Position numbers and translations under genes: made by a program
From: an uncultured Lachnospiraceae bacterium
GTDB taxonomy: Bacteria > Bacillota > Clostridia > Lachnospirales > Lachnospiraceae
Assembly: GCA_910579425.1 (NCBI GenBank)
Contig: CAJTVL010000017.1
Coordinates: 1-45,688 of the forward strand
Length of the DNA: 45,688 nucleotides
Direction of reading: 5' to 3'
Notes under the pieces: generated by a model
The model's input: only the letters and a program-made list of their open reading frames with translations
What the model was told of the DNA's origin: nothing
Databases searched by the model: none
Shown here: positions 14,519 through 23,291 of the stretch, one piece after another
How the letters are laid out: the number at the start of each line of letters is the position of its first letter
How positions within the stretch are numbered: position 1 is the first letter of the stretch

Positions 14519-17500
14519 ATGGAACAAATGAAAACGTTCTTTGCGATAAAAGAGGATGGCAAAAATACGGTACTTTTTTCCTTTCAAAACGGACTGAAAG
14601 GGAAGCTTACTTTCCTGGAGGAGGATATTTTCCGGTATGACGCCAATTTTGAGGGAAGCTTTCCTGAATATGCAAAGCCCAGGGAGCCGGAGCACAGGGC
14701 CCGGATCCAGCAGTATCCCGACAGCTCCGAGTCCTATGCCAGACCCGGGGTTCGGATCAGGGAGAGCGGAGAGAGGGCAGAGGTTTTGTGCAAAAGCGTA
14801 AGCATTTTCTTTGAAAAAGAAACAGGCAGGATGCAGGTGCAGAAAAACGGGAAGGTGCTTTTCGAGGAGGCACAGCCGCTCCTTGTGACGAAGGAGGAGA
14901 ACGTCCAGAAGCTGATTTTACGGCAGGAGGAAGAGTTTTTCGGGGGAGGAACCCAGAACGGGCGGTTCGTACATACCGGCGAAAAAATACAGATTGTGAA
15001 CGAGAGCGCATGGATGGACGGCGGAGTGGCTTCTCCCGTGCCTTTCTATTACACCACAGCCGGATATGGGGTGCTTCGCAACACCTTTTCCGAAGGGGCG
15101 TATGATTTTGGAAAGGAAGAGGAAAATATTGTAAAGACCATCCATAAGGAAGGGACATTCAGCGCCTACTACTTTTTGTCAGGAGCGGGAAACGGCCGGG
15201 AAATTGTAAGGGATATTCTGACGGGGTATTACCATGTAACCGGAAATCCCATTTTGCTGCCGGAATACGGATTTTATGAAGGGCATCTGAACTGCTACAA
15301 CAGAGACGCCTGGTCGGAGGAGAGCGGGGCGAAGGCGTGGACAGTAAAGGGCAGAGAGTCCTTCGAAAGTGAGGGAAAAACCCGGTATGAAAGCGGCATG
15401 GCGGTAGGCTTTCGCCTGTCAGAGGGCCAGCATTCCGAATCCCTGAACGGGGAGGGGCCCCAGGCTGCAACCCAGAACTATCCGGAGGGTGTGGATACCC
15501 CCTATGAGTATTCGGCCCGGCATGTGCTGGATTGTTATGTGGAGCAGGATATGCCTCTGGGCTTTTTTCTGCCCAACGACGGATATGGAGGGGGATACGG
15601 TCAGAACGGCTATTACATGCAGGGAGGCGTGGAGGAGGACGGCTCCAGCTCCAAAGAGCGTATTGAGGCGGTGGATGCCAATATAGCCAACGTGGCGAAA
15701 TTTACCGAATACGCCGGCAGAAGAGGGGTGGCCTCGGGACTTTGGACAGAGAGCAATCTGACGCCGGATTCCGACAGCCAGACCTACTGGCATCTGCTGC
15801 GGGACTTTAGAAAGGAGGTCAGTGTGGGAGGAATCACCACGCTGAAAACGGATGTGGCCTGGGTGGGCCCCGGATACTCCTTCCAGCTAAACGGGGTAAA
15901 AACCGCCTATGATCTTGTGACTACCCTGAAAAGCTTCCGGCCTAACCTGATTTCCTTAGACGGCTGGGCCGGCTCCCAGAGGTTTCACAGTGTGTGGACG
16001 GGAGACCAGACCGGGGGAAACTGGGAGTATATCCGTTTCCATATCCCCACTTATATCGGAAGCTCTCTGGCCGGGAATCCCAATATCGGCAGCGATATGG
16101 ACGGTATTTTCGGGGGAAAGGCGCTGATTCAGACCAGGGATTATCAGTGGAAAGCCTTCACCCCTCAGATGCTGAACATGGACGGCTGGGGAAGCTATAT
16201 GAAGGCGCCCTTTACCTTCGGCGATCCCTATACAGGGATTAACCGGATGTATATGAAAAAGAAAGCCAGGCTGATGCCTTATCTCTACACCTGCGCGGCC
16301 TCTGCCGCCAATCTGGATACGGGAAACGAAGACAGAGCCCTCCCCATGGTGCGGGCCATGTTTTTGGAATATCCCTGGGACAGGGAATGCTATGGCCGTT
16401 CCGTTCAGTATCAGTTTATGCTGGGAAGCCAGCTTCTTGTGGCGCCGGTGTACCAGAATGTGGCGGCGGACGAGATGGGCAACGACGTGAGAAACCATAT
16501 TTATCTTCCGGACGAAAATCAGATATGGATTGATTATCTGACCGGGGAGAAATACCGGGGAGGGCAGGTCTTAAACAACTTTGAAGCACCCCTCTGGAAG
16601 CTTCCTGTGTTTGTGAAAAGCGGGGCCATCCTTCCCATGTATGAGGAAAACAATACGCCGGAGGAGATAGACCGGACCAGGCGTTTTATCGAGTTCTGGC
16701 CCCAGGGAGAAAGCCGGTACACCGTTTACGAGGATGATGGAAAGTACCTTTCCAACCAGACCCGGGAGGATGAGGATTACGGTGTGATCGATCAGATTTC
16801 CTACGGGGAGTCTGTCCGCACAACCTACCGCTCTCTCGTTGAAGGAAACAGGGCGGTTCTCACCGCCGAAAAGTCAGAGGGAAGCTATCCGGGGTATGAG
16901 CCGGAGAGAATCACCGACTTTATCGTCCATCTCACGGAAAGGCCGGAAAAGATCACGGCGAAAAACGGTTCCGAAATTCTGCGCATGAGGCAGGCAGAGA
17001 ATCGGGAAGCTTTTGACACAGCCATCCCCGGACAGGGAGAAGCCCTCTGGTTTTATGAGGATCATCCGGGGATCTGTACCTATGCCTCCCGGGAGGAAGA
17101 AAAGCTGGCCGCTCTGGTGGAGCATGTGAAAACAGCGCCCCTGCTTTATGTAAGGCTTGCTTCGGCTGACACGGGAAAAATCAGTCAGAGCGTGGAAATC
17201 ACAGGTTATGTGAATGAGGAGTCGCAGCAGGCGGAGCGGGAAAATCCGGCCCTTGCCATCCCCGTTTTGACGGCGCCCGAGGAAAAGAAAACCTCCGACA
17301 GCCTTTGGCTGGCCTGGACAAGGGTGCAGGGAGCAGAAACCTATGAAATGCTGGTGGACGGCAAGCTGTACGGGATGGGAAAGAGAGATACCTTTTTCCA
17401 CGACGCCCTTTCCTATCATTCCAGGCATACCTACCGGGTACGGGCAAGGAATCAGGAGGGGTATTCCCTCTGGAGCCAGGAGCTGGCCGTGGATACCCTC

Positions 17501-18577
17501 CTTGACCCCTGGCGCAATGAGATCGGAGCCCTGGGCGAGGTACACTGGGAGGGCGGCGACGAGGCCGGAGCCCTGAAATATGCCACAGACCACAGCTACC
17601 GCGGACTGTTCTTTGCGGCCGATGATGTGGTGAAGGATAAAAATCCTTTTATTTTCGATTTCGGGGCCGCTTATGAGCTGGAACGCTTTGAGTACTACCC
17701 CAGAGACAGCTACGGAAGCGGGACAGTACAGCGGATGAATGTCTATTCCAGCCTGGATGCAAGACACTGGAGGCTGGAATGGGACGGAGCAACGCAGGAG
17801 GAGTGGAGTTACGATACCGGGCTTGAGATGGAGGAAAACGCCAAGGCGGTTTCTCTGGACGGCGTCAGCGCCAGGTTTTTGAAGCTGGAAATCCTGAAAT
17901 CAACCAGAAACTATTTTGCAGCCCATGAACTTTCGGTGTTTAAAAAGGATGGCAGCAGCCCTTTTGCCGTGGGAAGCACCAACAAAAACGAAACCGTCTG
18001 CGAGGGCGATTATGTGAATATGAAGAATTATCTGGGAACCTCATTGAAGGATGGGGCCGTCTTTGTCAACCAGATTCAGCAGCGCAGCGGAGATATTAAC
18101 GGAAACGGAGTGTATGACGTTTACGATTACGCCTACACCATGTTCGGGCTGGACGGAGGCACGAAGCAGGAAGGAAAGGTTTCCGGAAGCGCATTTCTTC
18201 AATTTGAAAAAGAGAAGGTGTCTGCGGGAGAACTGTTCCGGGCTTTTGTGATGGGAAAAGAGGTGGAAAATGCCAACGCATTTGGCAGAGTAATAGAATA
18301 CAACCCCTCCCGGCTGGAATTTGTTTCGGTAAATCAGGGCGGTATGGTGAGCCGGATGGAAAACCTGACGGTGAACAAGAGCTGCCAGGACGGTACGGCC
18401 TATGTCAATCTGGCCTTTGCAAACCGCGGGGATCAGGCGCTTTGCAGCGGAAGCGGGGAAATGGCGTCTGTCACATTCAAGGCTCTTGCGGATGTAAGGC
18501 CCGGGGAAGAGCTGCCGGATGGGAAGATCTGGCTGATTGGGCCGGGATTTGATGTGACGGGAGAGGAACAGGGGTAA
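14519..18577 (+). CDS. GH31 glycosidase, probable alpha-N-acetylgalactosaminidase (GH31_18 type)
   Basis: A 1352-residue enzyme. The GH31 region covers about residues 60-720: EEFFGGGTQNGRF in the N-domain, GGITTLKTDVAWVGPGYSF with Asp445 as probable nucleophile, and HSVWTGDQTGGNW with Asp496 as probable acid/base. These phrases fit the branch with alpha-GalNAc activity better than alpha-glucosidases. Then come a fibronectin type III domain (about 910-997), an F5/8C (CBM32-like) domain (about 1021-1145), one dockerin-like calcium repeat (GDINGNGVYDVYDYAY, about 1190) and a cohesin-like beta domain to the end. There is no signal peptide or wall anchor, odd for such modules. The start follows GGAGG and lies 10 bp after the GH129-like stop. 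Confidence 0.85.
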   Translation: MEQMKTFFAIKEDGKNTVLFSFQNGLKGKLTFLEEDIFRYDANFEGSFPEYAKPREPEHRARIQQYPDSSESYARPGVRIRESGERAEVLCKSVSIFFEKETGRMQVQKNGKVLFEEAQPLLVTKEENVQKLILRQEEEFFGGGTQNGRFVHTGEKIQIVNESAWMDGGVASPVPFYYTTAGYGVLRNTFSEGAYDFGKEEENIVKTIHKEGTFSAYYFLSGAGNGREIVRDILTGYYHVTGNPILLPEYGFYEGHLNCYNRDAWSEESGAKAWTVKGRESFESEGKTRYESGMAVGFRLSEGQHSESLNGEGPQAATQNYPEGVDTPYEYSARHVLDCYVEQDMPLGFFLPNDGYGGGYGQNGYYMQGGVEEDGSSSKERIEAVDANIANVAKFTEYAGRRGVASGLWTESNLTPDSDSQTYWHLLRDFRKEVSVGGITTLKTDVAWVGPGYSFQLNGVKTAYDLVTTLKSFRPNLISLDGWAGSQRFHSVWTGDQTGGNWEYIRFHIPTYIGSSLAGNPNIGSDMDGIFGGKALIQTRDYQWKAFTPQMLNMDGWGSYMKAPFTFGDPYTGINRMYMKKKARLMPYLYTCAASAANLDTGNEDRALPMVRAMFLEYPWDRECYGRSVQYQFMLGSQLLVAPVYQNVAADEMGNDVRNHIYLPDENQIWIDYLTGEKYRGGQVLNNFEAPLWKLPVFVKSGAILPMYEENNTPEEIDRTRRFIEFWPQGESRYTVYEDDGKYLSNQTREDEDYGVIDQISYGESVRTTYRSLVEGNRAVLTAEKSEGSYPGYEPERITDFIVHLTERPEKITAKNGSEILRMRQAENREAFDTAIPGQGEALWFYEDHPGICTYASREEEKLAALVEHVKTAPLLYVRLASADTGKISQSVEITGYVNEESQQAERENPALAIPVLTAPEEKKTSDSLWLAWTRVQGAETYEMLVDGKLYGMGKRDTFFHDALSYHSRHTYRVRARNQEGYSLWSQELAVDTLLDPWRNEIGALGEVHWEGGDEAGALKYATDHSYRGLFFAADDVVKDKNPFIFDFGAAYELERFEYYPRDSYGSGTVQRMNVYSSLDARHWRLEWDGATQEEWSYDTGLEMEENAKAVSLDGVSARFLKLEILKSTRNYFAAHELSVFKKDGSSPFAVGSTNKNETVCEGDYVNMKNYLGTSLKDGAVFVNQIQQRSGDINGNGVYDVYDYAYTMFGLDGGTKQEGKVSGSAFLQFEKEKVSAGELFRAFVMGKEVENANAFGRVIEYNPSRLEFVSVNQGGMVSRMENLTVNKSCQDGTAYVNLAFANRGDQALCSGSGEMASVTFKALADVRPGEELPDGKIWLIGPGFDVTGEEQG

Positions 18578-18783
18578 ACTTATCAGTAAATCTTACCGAA
18601 AGAAATTTGTAGCGGTCTTGTCTGTTGCAAACGTGCAGACGAGGGATCTGCTGTAGGGAGGTTTTATAGGGAATTGTTAAAAACGAGCTTTGCATATGGC
18701 TAAGCTTTATGCAGACCGCAGCATTGTAGCGATATGATCAGGGATGCATAGGATATTGTAAACAATTTGGAAAGTATTTCAAT
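18578..18783. other. Intergenic gap after the glycosidase operon
   Basis: A small hairpin (GTCTG near 18617 with CAGAC near 18635) lies shortly after the GH31 stop but has no T tract. No convincing terminator or promoter for the next gene was found. Confidence 0.35.
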
Positions 18784-19689
18784 ATGTATCTGAATAAGGA
18801 ATGTGAATGCGAATGTGAAAAATGGGAGGAAAAGGACGACTTTGCATTTCCTCCCCAGCACCAGGACAGACAGCCGGGATTCGAGTATGTGATGAAGCCG
18901 ATTCCCACCTCCGAGTGCGGCAGGCAATACAGAAAGCTGGAAAATAAGGTTGCCCTGATCACAGGCGGGGACAGTGGGATCGGAAGAGCGGTGGCTTATG
19001 ATTTCGTGAAAGAAGGAGCCAGAGTAGTAATCGTTTATTATGATGAAGAGGTGGATGCGTCGGAAACCGTCGCGAAAATAGAGGAATTGGGCGGAGAATG
19101 CCTGCTGCTGCGGGGCGATCTGAAAGATCCCGCCTTTGCCCGGTACTGTGTGGACAGGACAATGGGGCGCTTTGGCAGGCTGGATATATTGGTAAACAAT
19201 CACGCAATGCAGTTTATCCGGCGCAGTATTCTGGATATTTCACAGGAGCAGTTGGAGTTCATTTTTAGAAATAATGTGTTCTCCTTTTTCTATTTAATAC
19301 AGTCCACCCTGCCCTGTATGAAAAAGGGCGGAAGTATTATCAATACAACGTCCGTTACGGCCTATGAAGGAAATAAGGATCTGATCGACTACAGCGCAAC
19401 CAAAGGTGCCATCGTGGCTTTGACCAGATCCCTTTCTCTGTCCCTTGTGGAAAAGGGAATCAGGGTAAACGGCGTTGCGCCTGGGCCAATATGGACGCCT
19501 TTGATTCCGTCCTCCTATTCGGCACAGGAGGTGGCCACCTTCGGAAAAAAGACCTCCCATGTTCCCATGGACAGGGCGGGACAGCCATGCGAGGTTTCCC
19601 CCTGCTACGTGTTCCTCGCCTCAGAGGATTCCAGCTACATGACGGGACAGGTGCTCCATCCCAATGGAGGGACGATTGTGGGGTCGTAG
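18784..19689 (+). CDS. Short-chain dehydrogenase/reductase
   Basis: A 301-residue NAD(P)-dependent oxidoreductase of the classical SDR fold. The cofactor loop is TGGDSGIG (residues 60-67), LDILVNNHAM is the NNAG-type motif, the active-site Ser lies in INTTSVTAYE, and YSATK (Tyr203, Lys207) is the catalytic pair. The roughly 50-residue N-terminal extension ahead of KLENKVALITG is typical of the YhxC/YdaD-like group of general stress oxidoreductases. The extension includes an unusual ECECECEK run coded by short tandem repeats. GGAAAG stands eight bases before the ATG. The substrate cannot be told; no tight operon link to neighbours. Confidence 0.88.
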   Translation: MYLNKECECECEKWEEKDDFAFPPQHQDRQPGFEYVMKPIPTSECGRQYRKLENKVALITGGDSGIGRAVAYDFVKEGARVVIVYYDEEVDASETVAKIEELGGECLLLRGDLKDPAFARYCVDRTMGRFGRLDILVNNHAMQFIRRSILDISQEQLEFIFRNNVFSFFYLIQSTLPCMKKGGSIINTTSVTAYEGNKDLIDYSATKGAIVALTRSLSLSLVEKGIRVNGVAPGPIWTPLIPSSYSAQEVATFGKKTSHVPMDRAGQPCEVSPCYVFLASEDSSYMTGQVLHPNGGTIVGS

Positions 19690-19763
19690 ATGGAGCCGTT
19701 GTACGAAAATTAAAAGAAAAAGCATAGCTGTCTATTTTGAAAAGAAAGGCTTCTAGATGGGAG

Positions 19764-19805
19764 AACTTCCGAAGAATGCGACAAAAACGGCATTCTTCGG
19801 AAGTT
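19764..19805. repeat. Perfect 16-bp inverted repeat hairpin
   Basis: AACTTCCGAAGAATGC (19764-19779) and its exact complement (19790-19805) flank a 10-base loop. There is no T tract on either side, so it is not a standard terminator. It stands between the dehydrogenase and the Phd-ParE module, and may end the former transcript or be a mobile-element scar. Confidence 0.7.
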
Positions 19806-19911
19806 ATTGGTGTTTATGGTTATGTAAAAATCTTCTTGTAAAACATACATATTTTGCATATAATAAGAATTGAGATAAACTATTGATAAAATTATGATAA
19901 GGAGAAGAACC

Positions 19912-20169
19912 ATGATACAGATAAAACCAGTTTCTGACCTTAGAAATAAATTTCCGGATATAGAAAGAATTGTGAATTCCGGCGAACCAGTGTATTTAAC
20001 CAAAAATGGATATGGTGCGATGGTTGTATTAAGCCTTGAAGAATATTCTAAATTGACGGATGGGGCGGAAAAAGCCATGGATGAAGCGGATTTGGCGGCT
20101 GAAAGCGACAGCAGGCGTTATACGCATAATGAGGTTTTTGAGGGAATGAGAAGGAGGGTAAATGGTTGA
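19912..20169 (+). CDS. Phd/YefM-type antitoxin
   Basis: An 85-residue antitoxin with the Phd DNA-binding fold (ISDL-type opening IKPVSDLRNKFPDIERIVNS, then GYGAMVVLSLEEYSKLT). The ATG at 19912 follows AAGGAGAAG; an in-frame ATG 18 bases upstream lacks such a site. The gene overlaps the toxin by 8 bp. A piece of a closely related antitoxin gene lies at 24744-24833. Confidence 0.9.
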   Translation: MIQIKPVSDLRNKFPDIERIVNSGEPVYLTKNGYGAMVVLSLEEYSKLTDGAEKAMDEADLAAESDSRRYTHNEVFEGMRRRVNG

Positions 20170-20491
20170 TACGAAGTATATTTTGCGGTATTTGCCATTG
20201 TTTTATGAGGAATTAGAAGAGAAAGTGGTTTATATTGCCGAAACATTAAAAAATCCGCAGGCGGCAAATGATCTTCTAAATTCAGTTGAGTCGGCTATCT
20301 TGGAGCGTTTGCCAAATGCAGAATCTTTTGAGCCATACCGTTCATTGAAGGAGAGGCGATATCCATATTATCGTATTTATGTAAAGAACTTTGTAATTTA
20401 TTATGTCGTGATTGACGATGAAGGCCCGAAGAAAATTATGGAAGTCAGGCGCTTTCTGCATAACAGGCAGAATCGTGATTCTAAAATATAA
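20162..20491 (+). CDS. RelE/ParE family toxin
   Basis: A 109-residue toxin of the RelE/ParE superfamily. It begins with paired helices (LPLFYEELEEKVVYIAETLK, then NPQAANDLLNSVESAI) and ends in the beta-sheet core (YPYYRIYVKNFVIYYVVID, then IMEVRRFLHNRQN). The early helices and the R-R-F ending fit ParE-like proteins, which act on gyrase, but a RelE-like mRNA cleavage role cannot be excluded. It is translated from an ATG inside the antitoxin end, so the two are coupled. Confidence 0.88.
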   Translation: MVDTKYILRYLPLFYEELEEKVVYIAETLKNPQAANDLLNSVESAILERLPNAESFEPYRSLKERRYPYYRIYVKNFVIYYVVIDDEGPKKIMEVRRFLHNRQNRDSKI

Positions 20492-20518
20492 CAAGCCAAA
20501 ATGTCCATGAAAAAATCT

Positions 20519-20553
20519 TTAAGCCTCTTGCCCCAAAAAGGCAGGAGGCTTAA
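20519..20553. terminator. Hairpin, terminator-like
   Basis: A 14-bp stem (TTAAGCCTCTTGCC with GGCAGGAGGCTTAA, one G-T pair) and a seven-base loop follow the toxin gene. The T tract lies on the minus-strand side, so termination of plus-strand transcripts may be partial, letting some transcription reach the response regulator. Confidence 0.5.
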
Positions 20554-20577
20554 TATATAAAAGGAGAAATGCCGCTT

Positions 20578-20631
20578 ATGAAGTATTTTTTCACAGAGGA
20601 GCCAAAAGGCAATGAATATCTTATTAGTTGA
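20578..20631 (+). CDS. Possible leader peptide overlapping the response regulator start
   Basis: AAGGAG (20561-20566) precedes an ATG at 20578 that reads 17 codons (MKYFFTEEPKGNEYLIS) and stops 20 bases inside the response regulator gene. Its role would be translational coupling. It is very short and may be chance. Confidence 0.3.
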   Translation: MKYFFTEEPKGNEYLIS

Positions 20632-21301
20632 GGATGATAAAAAGATCCGTGAAATGGTATATGACTTTCTGACAAGTGAAAATTATACCGTCGAAACAGC
20701 CGTTGACGGGGAGGCGGCGATTTCCCTGTTCAAAGCCCATGGGTTCGATATGGTGCTGCTTGATCTGATGCTGCCAAAGCACGGCGGCTTTGATGTCCTG
20801 AAATATATCAGAAGTGTCAGCGTGGTTCCTGTCATGATCGTAACCGCTAAGGACAGTGACACCGATAAGATGATGGGGCTGAATCTTGGCGCGGACGATT
20901 ACATCACAAAGCCCTTCTCTCTTGTGGAACTGCTGGCAAGAGTCAAGGCAAATGTACGGCGCGCCACAGTGTACAGCAGCCTGGACAATTCCCGTGGTCA
21001 GGTGATTCAATATAAGGATTTGACAATCAATGGATCCAATTATACGGTAACTAAAAACGGTGCTGATTTGAATTTAACCCATACGGAATTTGAGATCGTA
21101 AGGCTTCTCGCCGCCAATCAGGGGCGGGCTTTTTCAAAAGAACAGCTCTATCATGCCATCTGGAAGGAGCCTTACTACGGAAATGAAAATGTGCTGAACA
21201 CCCATATCAACCGATTGAGAAATAAACTCTCCGACGGAGGGGGCAAGAACCATTATATTAAAACCCTTTGGGGCATTGGCTATAAACTGGAGGAAGAGTA
21301 A
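20612..21301 (+). CDS. OmpR/VanR-type response regulator
   Basis: A 229-residue regulator. The receiver domain (about 1-115) has the acidic pair VEDD, the phosphorylated Asp51 in VLLDLMLP, and Lys100 in ITKPF. The winged-helix DNA-binding domain covers about 130-227 (LTHTEFEIVRLLAANQGRAF, ending GIGYKLEEE). It shares a TAATG stop-start with the sensor kinase. The ABC genes downstream are the likely target; two direct repeats stand in front of them. Confidence 0.93.
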   Translation: MNILLVEDDKKIREMVYDFLTSENYTVETAVDGEAAISLFKAHGFDMVLLDLMLPKHGGFDVLKYIRSVSVVPVMIVTAKDSDTDKMMGLNLGADDYITKPFSLVELLARVKANVRRATVYSSLDNSRGQVIQYKDLTINGSNYTVTKNGADLNLTHTEFEIVRLLAANQGRAFSKEQLYHAIWKEPYYGNENVLNTHINRLRNKLSDGGGKNHYIKTLWGIGYKLEEE

Positions 21302-22212
21302 TGGAGGCGGTATTCCCGGTCATTGCCATTGTTCTGTTCGTTCTTTACTGTAAGGAATACAGGAAAAATAAGAAAATGGTGCGTGACTATCAGTACATCA
21401 ATGCAAGGCTTCTCGAGCTAGCCGATGAGGATGAAATCAACTATATCCTTATACCCACGGACAGGAAAGCCGTAAAGGAAACTGCGCAGAGTATCAACCA
21501 TCTTCTGGAAAAATTTTACAAAAGGCAGATGGAATATAACCGAAGCCAGAAAGCGGTTTTGCAGATCGTTACGAATATATCCCATGACCTGAGAACGCCG
21601 ATTACCGTTTTGAGGGGCTACATTGAAATGCTTTATCTGCAAAGCCAGAAGGAAGAACTCTCCCCTGCCATGCGTGGGACGATCGAAAAAATGCAGAGCA
21701 ATTCACAGGAAATTGTCCGCTCTGTAAACAACCTGTTCAACATGGCGAAAATTCAGTCCGGAGATTTGGTCTTAAATATTCAGAAAGTAAACCTGACCCA
21801 GGTTTGCCATGAAATCATCTTAGAGTTTTACGACCTTCTGGAAAGAGAAAGCTTTCATGTGGAGGTCAATAGGGAGGACAAGCCTTTCTATGCAAATGTG
21901 GATCTGCAAGCCATAGAGCGTATCCTCAAAAATCTGATTGACAACGCAGTCAAATATGGCAAAGCTGGAAAATTCCTGGGGATTTCCCTGTACGAAAAAG
22001 ACAGCCATGTTTGCATTTCGGTTGAGGATCACGGGACAGGCATCCACGAAAAGGACAGGGAGCAAATCTTTACAAGGGCATATACGGCGGACAGAAAAAA
22101 AGGGAACGGGCTGGGACTGGCTATTGCCCAGGGGCTTGCAAATTCCATGGGTGGCTGCATTTCTGTGAGCAGTATACCTGATGTAAAAACAGTATTTACA
22201 GTCAGACTATAG
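21301..22212 (+). CDS. Sensor histidine kinase, partner of the response regulator
   Basis: A 303-residue kinase with a single N-terminal membrane segment (about 3-17) and almost no outer domain. The histidine box is TNISHDLRTPITVL with His95; the ATPase domain has the N box (LIDNAVKYG) and G boxes (VEDHGTGI, then GNGLGLAI). Kinases of this intramembrane-sensing shape usually detect cell-envelope antibiotics, often through the partner ABC transporter encoded next to them, as here. Confidence 0.92.
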   Translation: MEAVFPVIAIVLFVLYCKEYRKNKKMVRDYQYINARLLELADEDEINYILIPTDRKAVKETAQSINHLLEKFYKRQMEYNRSQKAVLQIVTNISHDLRTPITVLRGYIEMLYLQSQKEELSPAMRGTIEKMQSNSQEIVRSVNNLFNMAKIQSGDLVLNIQKVNLTQVCHEIILEFYDLLERESFHVEVNREDKPFYANVDLQAIERILKNLIDNAVKYGKAGKFLGISLYEKDSHVCISVEDHGTGIHEKDREQIFTRAYTADRKKGNGLGLAIAQGLANSMGGCISVSSIPDVKTVFTVRL

Positions 22213-22251
22213 TAAGGAACTGTATCGAAATAACTTGCCGCTTACCATACA

Positions 22252-22307
22252 AAGTTAGAAAAAAGTTAGAACCAAAAGAGAGAAAAGATAACTTTTTCCT
22301 GTATACT
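22252..22307 (+). promoter_or_regulatory. Activated promoter with 11-bp direct repeats
   Basis: AAGTTAGAA occurs at 22252-22260 and 22263-22271, 11 bp apart, one DNA turn, as expected for an OmpR-type dimer. The TATACT at 22302-22307 has no good -35 box, so transcription of the ABC genes probably depends on the response regulator. Confidence 0.65.
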
Positions 22308-22364
22308 GTTTTTGCAGTGAAGGATCCATTCATTTGTCGTTCACTGTGGAAAGGAGGCGGCAGG

Positions 22365-23291
22365 ATGAACTATACAATAGAAACGCACCATCTGAAGAAG
22401 GTATACAAAGATAAAGCGGCAGTCGATGATGTAAGCATCCATGTAAAAAAGGGAGAAATCTACGGCTTTGTGGGGCCGAACGGAGCAGGAAAAAGTACTT
22501 TGATGAAAATGCTGCTGAACCTGGTTGAACCCGACTTTGGTGAAATTATCCTGTTTGGCAATAAGGTCACCCCAAACAACTTTGAAACGCTCAAAAAGAT
22601 TGGCTCGATTATTGAAAACCCATACTTTTACGAAAAATTAACGGCAAGGCAAAACCTTGATTTGCATTGTGAATATATGGGGTATCATAACAAAAACCAG
22701 ATCGGGGAGAGGCTTCAATGCGTCGGTTTGGTTAAGGACGTTGACAAAAAGGTATCTCAGTATTCTTTGGGAATGAAGCAACGCCTTGCCATCGCAAGGG
22801 CGATCCTGACGACGCCGAATTTATTGATACTTGATGAACCCATCAACGCGCTTGACCCGGAGGGAATACGGGAAATGAGAGAGTTATTCCGCAGGCAATG
22901 CACGGATTACGGAACCACCATTTTCATTTCCAGCCATATCCTTTCAGAAGTAGAACAGATCGCGGATACTATAGGCATCATACAAAACGGAAGGCTGATC
23001 AGGGAGATTTCCATGTCTGATATACACAAATACCAGACGGACTATATAGAGGCACAGGTGGATAACACAGAACTTGCAGGATATGTTCTTGAACAGGAAC
23101 TGGAAATACATGATTTCAAAATTGTGTCAGATAACCGTATTGAAATTTACGATTTGAGAAGAAGCGTGAAAGAGATTTCCGCAGTCTTTATCTTCAATCA
23201 TATTGGAATAGACGGCATCGGGCGCAGGCAAAATTCCCTGGAGGAATACTTTTTCCAGATGACAGGAGCAAAGGCGGTGGACAGTCTATGA
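22365..23291 (+). CDS. ABC transporter ATPase, BcrA-like
   Basis: A 308-residue ATPase: Walker A GPNGAGKST (37-45), signature YSLGMKQRLAIARAIL, Walker B LLILDEPINALDPEG and a switch His in FISSHILSEVEQI. The roughly 100-residue C-terminal extension is typical of the BcrA/lantibiotic-immunity group. The ATG at 22365 follows AAAGGAGG. It overlaps the permease gene by 4 bp. Together they probably give resistance to a bacitracin- or lantibiotic-like peptide. Confidence 0.92.
   Translation: MNYTIETHHLKKVYKDKAAVDDVSIHVKKGEIYGFVGPNGAGKSTLMKMLLNLVEPDFGEIILFGNKVTPNNFETLKKIGSIIENPYFYEKLTARQNLDLHCEYMGYHNKNQIGERLQCVGLVKDVDKKVSQYSLGMKQRLAIARAILTTPNLLILDEPINALDPEGIREMRELFRRQCTDYGTTIFISSHILSEVEQIADTIGIIQNGRLIREISMSDIHKYQTDYIEAQVDNTELAGYVLEQELEIHDFKIVSDNRIEIYDLRRSVKEISAVFIFNHIGIDGIGRRQNSLEEYFFQMTGAKAVDSL

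Noticed and set aside
16874..17767. 297-codon minus-strand frame inside the GH31 gene
   Set aside because: Antisense to conserved GH31/FN3 coding sequence; no supporting signals.
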